DNA of 64,000 bases from Acephala macrosclerotiorum (lineage: Eukaryota > Ascomycota > Leotiomycetes > Helotiales > Mollisiaceae), in NCBI GenBank assembly GCA_014904845.1, contig MU119233.1, forward strand, positions 124,001 through 188,000. The letters run 5' to 3'. Within the stretch, counting starts at the first letter, position 1. Each line of letters starts with the position of its first letter. The translations under genes were made by a program, and so were the position numbers. This document shows positions 24,161 through 34,994 of this stretch, piece after piece. The notes beneath the pieces are model-generated. The model searched no databases and was not told the origin of the DNA. It worked only from the letters and a program-made list of their open reading frames with translations.

Positions 24161-26519
24161 TTAAAAAATATAATTTTAATTTTAATATAATTTAATATTA
24201 TACGTAAATATTATTTTAATATTAATTATTTTTTATTTTTATTAAAATAATTAATTTAATTAATTTAATTAAATTAATATTTTTATTTTTTATTTTTATT
24301 ATAAATCGTTATTATATAAAATTCGCTAATATTTTAATAATTTAAAAAATAATTAAAAAAAATACATAATTAAATTTTAAAAATAGCGCTAATAAATTAG
24401 TATTGTTTTCGAAATTTATTAATAATTATAATCGTCGATTAAAAATTATAAAAATTGAAATTAAAAAAAAAAAAAAATTTTTAATTTTAAAAATTAAATA
24501 ATAATAATATTAAAATATTAAAATATTAACATTTTTTTATTTTATTATTAATTATTTTATTTTTTTAATATTTTTTTTTATTATTTAAAATAATTAAAAT
24601 AAATTAATATATTTTATTATAAATAAAATAATACGTATTTTTAATTTTATTATTAATTTAAAAAAATTTATAAAAAATTTTAACGATTTAAAAAAAGTAT
24701 TTTAATAATTTAAAAAATTATTTTATAATATTATTATTATTATTATTTAATTATAATTTTTTTTTAATAATTTTTTATAAATTCGTAAAAATCGATTTTT
24801 TATTTATAAATATTAAATAATTATATAATTAAATTTTTTAAATTTAAAATAAAAATTTTAATTTTTTATTTTTTAAAATTTTTTATAAAAAATTTTTAAA
24901 ATTTATAATTTTAATATATTTTTTTTTATAATAATTAAAATAATATATAATATATTTATTTATTTTTTTTTAATAAAATTTTTTTTTATAAAATCGAATT
25001 CGTTTTAAAATTCGAAAATTTAAAAAATTTTAATAATATTTTTTAAATTTATTATTTTTTTATAATTTTAATTTAAATACGTTTTTTTACGATTTTTGTA
25101 TTATATTTTAAATTAATTTTTATTATTTAATTTTTAAATATTATTAAAATTATAAATATTTTTATTTTTTAATAAAATCGAATATTAATTATAAATATTT
25201 TTATATTTTTTATTTTTAATAATAAATTTTTTAATTTTAATAATAATACGTTCTATTTCGTTTTAAATTATAATAATTTAAATATTAAAAAATAAATTCG
25301 AGTTTTTAAATTTATATTAAATTATATAATAATTTAATAAACGAATATTTTTATATGTAATTATAAAATCGATTATAAAATTATAATTCGAAATTTAATC
25401 GTTATTTATTAAATTTTTTTTTTGAGATTTTTTAAAATTATTAAAATTTTACGAATAATTATTTAAAAACGTAAAACTTTTTAAATAATTATTTCAAATA
25501 ATATAAAATTTTATAAATAATATTAAAATTTTACGAATTTAAAACGATATTTTATAAAATATAATTATAAAATAATACGATTTACGCGCGTTATAAATTA
25601 ATTAATTCGTAATTATAAAAAAAAAAATTTATCGAAATATAAAATTATAAATAAAATACGAATTTTTATAAAATATTTAAATAATTATTAATAAAATATA
25701 AAACGTTATAAAGTATTTAAAAAATATTTATTTTATTAAATAAATAAAAATTTAATAAAAAAATTATTATAACGTTTTAATCGTAAAATCGATTATTTAT
25801 AATAAAAAAAATTTTCGTTTTATTTTTTTAAATTTTTCGTAAATATTAATTTTATTTTTATTATAAATTTAAATAATTTTATAAAAATAAAAATTTTTAT
25901 TTTATATTTTTTTAAATCGTTATAAAATTGTTTTTATTCGACGTAATAAACGTAAATTTAATAAATAAATAAATAAAAAAATTTTAATTTACGCGTATTT
26001 TTAAATTTTTAAAAGTTTTTATAATATTTTAATTTTTTAAATAAAATAAATTTTTTTTTTTTAATATATTATTATAATAAAATAAAAATACGATTTTGAT
26101 TTTTTTATAAACGTTTTTTTTTACGAAATATTTAATTATTTTATAATTAATTATAAAATTAATTATTAATTAATATCGATTATATAAAAATATTTATTAA
26201 TAAATTAAACGTAAAAAATAAAAATTTAATTTTATATTTTATAAATTATTATAATCGTTATTTATTTTAATAAAAAATACGTAAAAATTAAAAATTTTAA
26301 TTTTAATTTTAACGCAATTGAAACTAGTCCCAATGCAGTCTAGTATTGCACGTGATTATTATTTTAACAATATTTAAAATATTTTTTTATATTAAAAAAA
26401 AAATATTTATTTAATAATTTATTAAACGAATTAAAATAAATAAAAAAAATTAAAATAATTATTAAAATAATAAAATTAATAAATTAATAAATTTTTTATA
26501 AAATTTTATATTATTAAAA

Positions 26520-27010
26520 AAAAAAATTATATTTAATTATTATAATTAATTTAATTAATTTAAATTATTTTATTTAATATATAATTTAAAAAAAAATTTA
26601 AATTTTTTTTTTTTAAATTATATAATTATAAAATTAAAATAAAATAAATTTTTATATATTATTATTTTAATATTTTAATATTTAAATATTTAAAATAAAA
26701 ATATATTTAAAAATTTTATAATTAATATTTTATTATAAATTTTTTTAATAAATTAATATTAATTTTTAAATTAAATAAATAATAAAATTATATAAATATT
26801 AATTTTATATAATTTAAATAAAAAAAAATTTATTTATTTATTTATAAACGAATTTTTTTTAATATTCGATATATATTTTATTAAATAATAAAAATTAATA
26901 AATTTTTATTTTATATTTAATTTTATATTTAATTATTATAATTATAAAAATATTTAATATTTAAAATAAAAACGAATTTAAATTATTTTATTTTATTAAT
27001 TTATATAATA
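26520..27010 (+). repeat. Strongly eroded unit copy
   Basis: The core TTATAATTAATTTAATTAATT near 26540, a TTAAAATAAAAA landmark near 26695 and another near 26965 point to the same repeat family, now almost without C or G. Confidence 0.45.
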
Positions 27011-27431
27011 ATAAATTAATAAAATTATTATATAATTATTTTTATAATTAAATTATTAAATTTTAATATTTTAATTAATATTTAATATTTTTTATTTATA
27101 ATTCAAATAATTAATAAAATATTATTAATTAATTTTTATATTAAAAAATATATATTTAAATGTAATAAAAATTATAAATTCGAATTATAATAAACGTTTT
27201 TTTAATATTAATATTTTAAATATTAATTTAATTATATATTATAAATTATATAATTTATAATAATATTTATTATTATTATTATATATAATATAAATAAAAA
27301 TAAAAATTTATAAATAAAAAGCTCGATTATATATAAATAAAAATCACGTGTATAAAATGTAAAAAGTTTTTCATAACAAAATATAAAACGATAAAATATT
27401 ATTTATTTAATAAAATTAATTTTCTTCCGTT

Positions 27432-28413
27432 TTAAAGTTTATAACTTTTCAAAAGATTAATCATTTCTTGATTAGTAGCATAGTCAAGAGGTGTCAATCC
27501 GCAATCATCGTTAATATCCACCTTTGCTCCATGCTCCAACAACCATTTTGCCCGAGGTAGTGGATCAGTGTTCCACCCCTTTGATCCAAACCCACGCACT
27601 ACAAAGTGCAACGCTGTACCTCCATCGAGTAGTAATCTCAAAGCATCGCGGTAAACCCTCGATCCTGGTGGAGCTTTTCCGGGGTATTTCGCGCGCGCAT
27701 TGATGTCTACTCCCACCGAAAGTAGAAATTCGCAACTCTCTTCTGTAAAGTTGTGGTCTGGACAACATATGAAGTGGTGCAGCATTTGAGCCTGTGACAC
27801 ATCTGCGCCATAGTCGATGAGGAGTTTTATTGTTGATTCGCTGCCGCATGAATTGAGTGGGACAGAATCACAATCGTTAAGTCCGTTTGGATCGGCACCC
27901 TTGGAAAGCAAGTATTCCAATACAGTCTCATTTCCAATCCAACAGCTATTTGTCATTAGCTTGACTATTCTTCGACTCAAAGATAGAGAGCACGTACTAG
28001 ACTATTCCAGGATAGTCTGCTAAATCTAGACCATATTTGAACAAGACCTCATAGATACGGATAGCGGTATCCGCATCTTTTAAATGTCTCGCATACATAG
28101 CACAGTGTTTGATTTCCGCTCCATGCTCTAGCAGACAAGTAAGGATGTCAGGGTATCCTTTTGAGCATGCCCAGATGAGGTCGCCTTGGAAGTGATCTTT
28201 GATGTCGTCCAGGTGGGGGCCTTCCCTGACTTCGGTTAAGATATACTGAACGACCTCGAGATTTCCCGCAAAACATGCTTGGCCAAGGAAATTGGAAGGA
28301 TCAGAACGCCAGTCTTTGGGGAGGGATAAAGGTGGTGTGCTTGATGTTTGTAGTTCGCAGGGAAGGGTTTGTCGGGCTTGAGTGCCTTGTGTAACGTCTA
28401 TGGAGTCGTCCAT
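27432..28413 (-). CDS. Ankyrin-repeat protein, two exons
   Basis: Exons 28413-27998 and 27945-27432 give 309 residues. The 52-bp intron starts GTACGT, has GCTAATGAC as branch region and ends AAATAG; splicing rejoins codon Tyr (TA|C) in frame. Ankyrin-like units include FLGQACFAGNLEVVQYILTE, LIWACSKGYPDILTCLLEHG, ETVLEYLLSKGADPNGLND, TIKLLIDYGADVS, GTALHFVVRG...AKWLLEHGAKVDI and LTPLDYATNQEMINLL. No enzyme domain is visible. The stop codon lies at the edge of the AT-rich block, so the original C-terminus may have been cut back, although the last repeat looks complete. Ankyrin proteins bind other proteins; the partner is unknown. Confidence 0.8.
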
Positions 28414-28871
28414 TGTCTTAAGATTGTAAAGACAGAAAGATTTCGGTCGTGCTCTGAAGTTTGCTTTATACTTTAGAAATCATGCCCTTGCCGCCTATGT
28501 ACGTTGGTTCATAGATTTGTTCCTATATGTACGTTGGTTGGTTGATTTGTTCCTATTGGGCGAGCTCGTTTCATTAGGCACCTTTGTTGGATTTTACATC
28601 GCCGATTATATGTTGGTGCCTTGTGGTCTGATGCTATTCTAATCATATCCGGCGTGGATGACTAAGCGTATTTTCTCACACACGGACGAGCCATCACCAA
28701 AATGCGCGCGGGTCGCGTCTGCATCCAGCTACATATTAATTTTGCCCTACAATTGATGCACGCCCAGTATAGCTGCTAAAGTCTGGACCCCAATCACTTG
28801 AATCGTCATAATAGCCTCAATATCAACAAGGCATTGTCTCCTCATCCGGTTCAAGAATGACTTTGCCTATC
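28414..28871. other. Intergenic stretch, no gene seen
   Basis: Upstream region of the ankyrin gene. A short direct repeat (TATGTACGTTGGTT...GATTTGTTCCTA) occurs twice between about 28495 and 28555. Nothing else recognised. Confidence 0.5.
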
Positions 28872-28873
28872 TA

Positions 28874-29136
28874 TCCCCTCAGCGACGGACTCGCTTGCCA
28901 CTTTTAGCGTCAAAATACAACAACTTGAAAGGGTCGCATTAGGGGTGTACTTGACATCTAAAAAGGCAGCTTTCTCTCAATAATAGAGCTTCTTCGAAAG
29001 TTTGTAGGGCTGCTTTTTAAAATATAGATATCTTTGCTCTCGAATTCGTTGTGCTGCTCAGTACAGAGGGTCTGATTTAGCGAGAATGCGCTCTGTAGAA
29101 AAATGACGCTAAAAGTGCCTGCCGTCGCTGAGGGGA
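28874..29136. mobile_element. MITE with TA target duplication, 263 bp
   Basis: The ends are inverted repeats: TCCCCTCAGCGACGG on the left (28874) and its exact reverse complement on the right (ending 29136). A second matching block, CACTTTTAGCGTCA, follows after a variable spacer of 5-9 bases. A TA dinucleotide flanks each end (28872-28873, 29137-29138), as for Tc1/mariner-type elements. There is no coding capacity, so it would need a transposase from elsewhere. It is not visibly RIP-mutated. Confidence 0.8.
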
Positions 29137-29463
29137 TACATCGTAGCATCACCGATCACTTTTGAACTTTGTCAAACAACGCATCTGGACCACCTTATGC
29201 TCAAGCAAGAGAGGGCAGCGTGAATCTCTCCCATGAACCATCGTTCCTCGTCTTGAGCAGCGTTACATCCTTCTCTGGTGTCCATTTAACACGCCTCTTC
29301 TTAGGCTGCAATCGTGCTTGATGCATCTTGGATTGTGTGCCAGCCTCGTGATAGGTTGGAACTTTGCCGAGGCCTCCTTGCTGCTTCTTGCGTCATTACT
29401 TTGCTGCGAATCATTTTCATCAGCTTCAATCTATTCTCGAGCCTCGCAATTTCCTCATCACAG

Positions 29464-29851
29464 CGCTACATTTACAGCCCTCTGCAGGCAGAGGACACGG
29501 TTCGACTCATCGTTCTGCATCCAACCACAAATATCACGCAGAGTTGAATATGAGCCTCGTCGCCACAACTTTCTCCGCCTACGACAATGATATAATTGAT
29601 AGTTACACGGCGCTATCATACGTATGGAGCGATAGCACAAAAGAGTGGTCATGATCGATGGCGACCGGCTCGATATCACGGCGTTACTGGACTCAGCCTT
29701 GCGACATCTTCGGGACCCTGAGAGTAGCTTGAAGGTTTGGGCCGATGGTATTTGTATCAATCAGACGGATATTGATGATCGCAATTCTCAAATTATGATT
29801 ATGGGTAAAATCTATGGGTTTTCTAAGCATACGATCATTTTCCTGGGATAG
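29464..29851 (+). pseudogene. HET-domain gene relic, frameshifted and truncated
   Basis: Three reading frames carry successive HET-domain motifs: YIYSPLQAEDTVRLIVLHP (from 29467), then SLVATTFSAYDNDIIDSYTA with LSYVWSDSTK, then ITALLDSALRHLRDPES...VWADGICINQTDIDDRNSQI and MGKIYGFSKHTIIFLG up to a stop at 29849. In intact family members these follow one another in a single frame (the classic ALSYVWGD, WADAICINQ, RSxQVxxMGxIY and IxxLG motifs). At least two frameshifts are needed, at about 29540 and 29640, the second in ACAAAAGAG. The C-terminal part of the domain is missing. HET proteins trigger cell death on non-self fusion; this copy cannot be functional unless the indels are assembly errors. 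Confidence 0.8.
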
Positions 29852-30068
29852 TTAACAACCAGTCTTTATTAATCGTCGGATATTTTCTGCCTCGCAGGAT
29901 CAAAACATCAAGCCATCAACATGTATCACGAAGAAAGCCTTACCTATCGGCCCCGCTTGCAAGTTTCATTGGTGCCGCCCATACTGCTTGGGATGTTCCA
30001 TGACACACCATTGTGCTTTGACAAACATCAGAGCCTGGTCTGGGGGGGGATTGGTCTAGGGAGATATA

Positions 30069-30498
30069 CGGAGAACGCGGCATAAAGTGGCCGGGATTGC
30101 AGGGCATATTTTCGCAAATCCACCGTAAAAATCCCTTGAATTTGTGTTTTCCAGGTTTTAAGCGTTGAAAAGGCTGTTCTTACACGCTGTAACTCGCTAG
30201 TAGCACACTAGAACTATCTACAAAGGGCACCACACCAATTAGAAGCTTATGCCTGTAATTACAAGGTGCCTATCGCTTCGCTGCCCTATAAGCTTTGCTT
30301 AAGGGGGTTTTATTGCTGTGCGCCCCTCACCAAAGAACCCTGGAAGTCTCAGCCGAAGCCTCGATTATAGGCTGTCAGGCTCTTGATTCAGGGCATTCCA
30401 ACATACGATCTCTCAAATCCAGCAAAATATAGTGGGATTTGTAGTGAATCTGAGGAAATATGCCCTGTAATCTCGGCCACTTTATGCCGCGTTCTCCG
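30069..30498. mobile_element. Second MITE with TA target duplication, 430 bp
   Basis: Inverted ends of about 55 bp: CGGAGAACGCGGCATAAAG at the left tip and its reverse complement at the right tip. The match continues inward (AAAGTGGCCG(G/A)GATT(G/A)CAGGGCATATTT) with few mismatches, mostly transitions. TA dinucleotides flank both ends (30067-30068, 30499-30500). It has no coding capacity and differs from the element at 28874 in tip sequence, so it is a separate family. It lies 217 bp downstream of the HET relic. Confidence 0.85.
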
Positions 30499-30500
30499 TA

Positions 30501-30966
30501 ACCCATGTGTTGATGGCTACAAACCCAGCGAGAACCCCCTAATGCTTTCGCGTCTTGTTGCTAAATCACTTCTCCCCAGCGCTCCGTTCCCAAGAGATTA
30601 CTAAGATGGTACACCCGTCAAGCCCCGGCCGCCTTCCATGTTCCAAACTGGGGAGCGTTACATATTCCATCCGTATCTGCAGCCGGTTTTCAAGCCTCCT
30701 TTAGCAACCGCCAACCAACAAACAACACGTCGAGATACCTCCGCCAGTAAGATGCTACTCCTTCGGCGAGGTTTAAAACAGGGTAGCAAATCAAACATAA
30801 AGCCAACTTCGAGCTGGAAGCCTAGAATCTACGCCCGAGTTCTACTAAGGATGGGGGTAGTTCCAAATCCTTCGAAATAATCAATTTCTGCCTCTCACAA
30901 TGTGTTTACCCCGTTCATCGTCAATTTCTTAATCAATTTGCTTTCTAGAATTACTAGAACTGCGAT
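30501..30966. other. Intergenic stretch, no gene seen
   Basis: Short frames only. It is presumably the promoter region of the broken VWA/UBC gene that starts at 30967. Confidence 0.5.
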
Positions 30967-33900
30967 ATGGCGAAGCTTCATGGCGATCAGCGGACTGTAT
31001 CAACAACACCAAGCGAGGGCAGCGGGGCTACTCATGCATCCCTCTCATCATCAAATCCAGATCTCGCTCGGGTTTTTGTCCAGATTTCGAATGGAATGAA
31101 AATTGTTGTGCCGGTTCCCCAGAACTCAACTGTCCATGGACTCCACGCCCAAGCATTGCGACGCGCTGCAAGACTCGGCGTCAACGGGACATTGGACAAC
31201 ACACTTCTCCAGACAACTGGCACAAATTCTGTAATTCTTTTCGGAGAAGATTCTCTCATTGACATCTTGGACCTTACAGAAGACAGCACGTTTTCTCTCG
31301 AATCTCTCGACAATTCTGCGGCCCACTTCGGCGACGCAAATGGAAATCTTCCGTCTTCTCGAAATTTGATCTCACAGCCATTGCCAGCGCAAGCCAGATC
31401 AACCTCATTACTCGATGGCATCCCACCACTGCAACGCTAGGATTCGAAAGTCTACGTAAGATGGATTACCCTTGAGGCTGCCCTAGGGCACTCTCGACTG
31501 AGGAGGATTCCTGTTGACAAAGACCCTATCCCCTACAGCACGACTTTAAGCGAATTGTATCGAATTGCAATCGAGCGTCTGGTTGACATCGCTCCTCAAG
31601 GCTCCTGTACATTTGTTCGCAAATTGATCCTTTTCCTCAGAGAGTCTAGATTGCATACTGAAAATAATATATCAACACTGAAAGATCTAGGATTGAGAGG
31701 CGGCAAGGAGGAACCTCTCGACATATTCGTTCACTTTACTGGGCTTGAACCCCAAAATTCTGTCAGCCAATTATCGTCGTCAAACGATCCGAAAAGTATC
31801 TGGAACTTCGATTCCACGTCGCGAGGAATGAGCACCTTCATCACCAGTCTGCAGATGTTGCTCACGGAAATCGAGCGCGGACATTGAACCTTGGAAGGCA
31901 TCCTCGAAGTCCTGCTCGAGCTTACCCATTTCCCTCCACTACTCCTTGCATTCCGCTCCATTTACGAAATCGGACTCGATACTAGAACACCTCTCGACTC
32001 AGTTCTCTTGATAGCGTCTGCATTTCACGCGCTGTGTAGTAGAATGGTTCCCAATAAGATTTGTCAATCAACAGACAGTCTTCTTGAAGCCTGTCGTCAG
32101 ATTGTGTTCTGGATGTACTCTTTGCGCTCTGAAGCCTCTATCTCTCGTGGAAGCAGCACGCCACTGGTTCACCGCGCCCAGATCAAAATTTCCAGAGATG
32201 GGGTTCAAGATTTGCCCCCATTCCTGCCTTTTCAAACAGTTGATGTTGCATCAGCATCAAGTCCTGGGTCGAGAAAATTCTTGGTCAGCATAGAAACTGG
32301 CGACGACGCGTTATGCCGACGACTTGGCACTGCTTTTCATGAAAAATCAACTCTGCCATGGGACTTTTACTTTCAACCAAGCAACGACTGGAATATCCTG
32401 TGGGACCACAAAATCACCCCTCTGCTCCATCCCAACGAGTTCGACAGTTTAATCGAGAGTACGAATTCGGTGGACGCGTTCAGGATGGTCGGCCCTTTGC
32501 AGCTTGGTGCTTGCTTAGCTGCAGAGCTTCCAGTCATAACACTGAGCTCCAAAGGGTACGTCTCGAAATATGACCACGAAGACCTTGAATGCAGCGAGAG
32601 GAGCTTCGTCACGTGGAATCCCGTTGAGGGAAGAGAGAAATTACCGGACAATCCAGGCCAGCACTTGTCACAGAAACTTGATCCCATTCTAGCCGAGCGA
32701 AAAAGAGCCGATGATTGGAAATTGGATGCTTGGACTGAATGGACAAAGACAGCGGATTTCGGTCCTCCCGATGAAGCGATCGTCATCTGTGTTGATACCA
32801 GCTCAAGTATGGATACCGCAATGCCGAGAGGTTGGATCCCGGACCAAAGCCCCTCCGGTTCGAACCCTAGTCGACTCACTGAGGTCAAGGAGTTCTTCAA
32901 AAATCTTGCCCTTCGAATCTCGGCTCTGAATATCTCTACTCATTTGGGACTTGTAACATTTTCCGGCCCCAGGCATGTTGCAGTCAAGCAGCCACTTACG
33001 GCATTGCACCTTAATTTCAACCATCAACTCGACAACATCGAGGCAAGTGGGTCTACTGCGATTTTCGACGCTATCAACAAAGCCTATTTGATGCTTGACA
33101 ATGTGAAGCGTCAATATCCCAGTACCAAATGTCGTATCATACTACTCACAGATGGGCAAGACAATGGATCCAGCATTCCCCCCCTCCGAAATATCCACCT
33201 CCCTTTACCAAAACAACATCGCGCTCGACGCAGTAGTCATCGGATCCAATCGAACATCCGATCTCTTCAAAATAGCAAAGCATACAGGAGGGTACGCATT
33301 CTCGCCCAAGACCCAACAAGCCCTTTTCCAGATCTTCCTTTTAGAGACAGTCGTCGACGTCCATACTCGACCAGACATGGAGCGAATCCCATTTTCAAAC
33401 TGGAGCACGTTCCAACCAAAACCAGCAGACATGGCCAATCCATACGACTTCCCACCCTGTAGACCACATCCCAACGTCTCCGACTATTTCGTCGCCCTAG
33501 CTGACGCAGAACGATTCATGAACCGTATGTCTAGACGCTCAACTCAGAGCTCTGAATCTGCCTCCATGCACTCAAGTTCTACAAGACTCAGCGTCGCCTC
33601 GACGATCACCGTCGGCGCTAGTAGCATCTCACGTATATTGCTGAGTGAAATCAAAGCTATGATTCAGAATCCGCATGATTATATGGATGTCTATGTTAGT
33701 CAAAGCAACATGGGGTTTTGGAAAGTGGTTATGCAGGGCCCGCCTGATTCTCCTTATGCTAATGGCACGTTTCTTTTGTATGTTGAGATGGGGAGTGAGT
33801 TTCCGAGACGACCGCCGTCGGCGAGGTTCATTACACCAATGTTGCATCCTAATATAACAAAGGTAAGAGCTAGACATGGCATTGTTAAAAGTTTTTTACT

Positions 33901-34733
33901 AATTCTTATTTAGCATGGGAGAGTGTGTCATCCAATCTTCGATCGTGAATGGACTCCAGCCACCCATATATACCAAGTCTTACAGCAACTCTACGGCATC
34001 CTCATGTCTCTCGAGGTAATTGCCTATCATTTTATCCCCTAGCTCAACCTATTTAACCAATCCCCAGGCACGAGATGCAGTAGACCCCCTCTCCGCACTC
34101 CGCTTCTGGTCCAACGAGCAAGAAGGCCACCGAGAAGTTCAAAACTACGTTAGTAACCTTGACCATTCACCCCCATCCCCCTCTTCCTCTTCCTCTCCAC
34201 ACCAATTCCTAACCCTCCCCATCAAGGTAAACCGCTTCGCCCGCCGTTCCCGCTCCCTCCACCACCTCGACATCATCGGCGACGACGTTTCCTCTCTCGC
34301 CTCCTCTTCAGTAGCGTCAAGCACAGCAAGCACACCAAGAAGTTCAATCATCGGCTCCCTTCCGGACTCGTTCACCAACCATCCAAGCCCTTCCCCATCT
34401 CCACCCGTAGCACGCATAACCCCCTCAACCAGGGCCCCATCCACCACCTCAACTTCAACACTCTTCACTCATCTCGCAAACCAGCGACGACCTTCGGGCG
34501 CCAGACCTTCACTTCCACCGCCGCCTCCACCTCTAATAGTTAACCAAAATACCTCAGCCAACAACCAAAACCCATCTTCCCAAGTGACAGTTGGAGCAGA
34601 TGGGAGGAATCGATTAACGAGGAGGAATGGTTCTGGTTCTAGTTCTGGTTCTGGGGGGAGTGGGAGTGGGAATGGAAGGAGAGTTAGCAGACGAGCGAGT
34701 TTCTTTTCTTTGTTGAGGGGTTCAGGGGATTGA
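30967..34733 (+). pseudogene. Ubl/VWA/ubiquitin-conjugating (E2) fusion gene with two stops and a frameshift
   Basis: One long gene in exons 30967-33862, 33914-34015 and 34068-34733 (introns 51 and 52 bp, both GTAA...AG; a third optional in-frame intron of 78 bp may start at GTTAGT 34150). The first part has two beta-grasp-like segments, then a VWA domain with the metal site DTSSS (VDTSSSMDT near 32795) and the IILLTDGQDNG strand. The C-terminal E2 fold runs ILLSEIKAMIQNP, FWKVVMQGPPDSPYANGTF, HPNIT, then HGRVCHPIFDREWTP with a cysteine where the E2 catalytic residue sits. The tail is Ser/Gly-rich. It is broken by in-frame TAG at 31438-31440 and TGA at 31885-31887 (no stop between them) and by one extra C in a run of seven at 33178-33184. 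The TAG could be CAG with C to T. Weak GTCTNC starts leave a small chance that the stops lie in introns. Full-length relatives would couple ubiquitin transfer to a VWA adhesion domain. Confidence 0.75.
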
Positions 34734-34994
34734 GGTGGTTTAAGTTGAGGTTGTGTGGGTGAGACGGGAGGGAGAAGGGGCGTGGAATTTTGCTTTAGAG
34801 GACGGTGTATTGGTGTGTATTGGTGTTCATATTCATTTGTCTGAAGTCGAGAGCTAGTTCCATAAATATGACCAAGGGGCGGATAGCACCTTATTACTAT
34901 TCAAATTATACCCAACCGTGTGCCCCAAACACCCGAGACCGTATCCAGGCTTGCCTATCTATCAATACGCCAAAATAGCAAATCAATTAAACAT

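Larger units (their letters stand above)
20580..27420. repeat. AT-rich, RIP-like eroded repeat block without genes
   Basis: 6.8 kb of A/T with C and G mostly in CpG, and no readable genes. Subregions with milder erosion include 21540-21830, which contains a (TTAC/TTAT)n run at about 21680-21720, and a 45-bp unmutated sliver at about 26312-26356. Copies of the 200-bp repeat family occur at several places and in both orientations, listed separately. The right edge falls within about 15 bp of the stop codon of the ankyrin gene. Confidence 0.85.

Noticed and set aside
29314..29463. Start of the HET relic further upstream
   Set aside because: The frame is open but has no HET features before the YIYSPLQ motif, so I began the relic at 29464.
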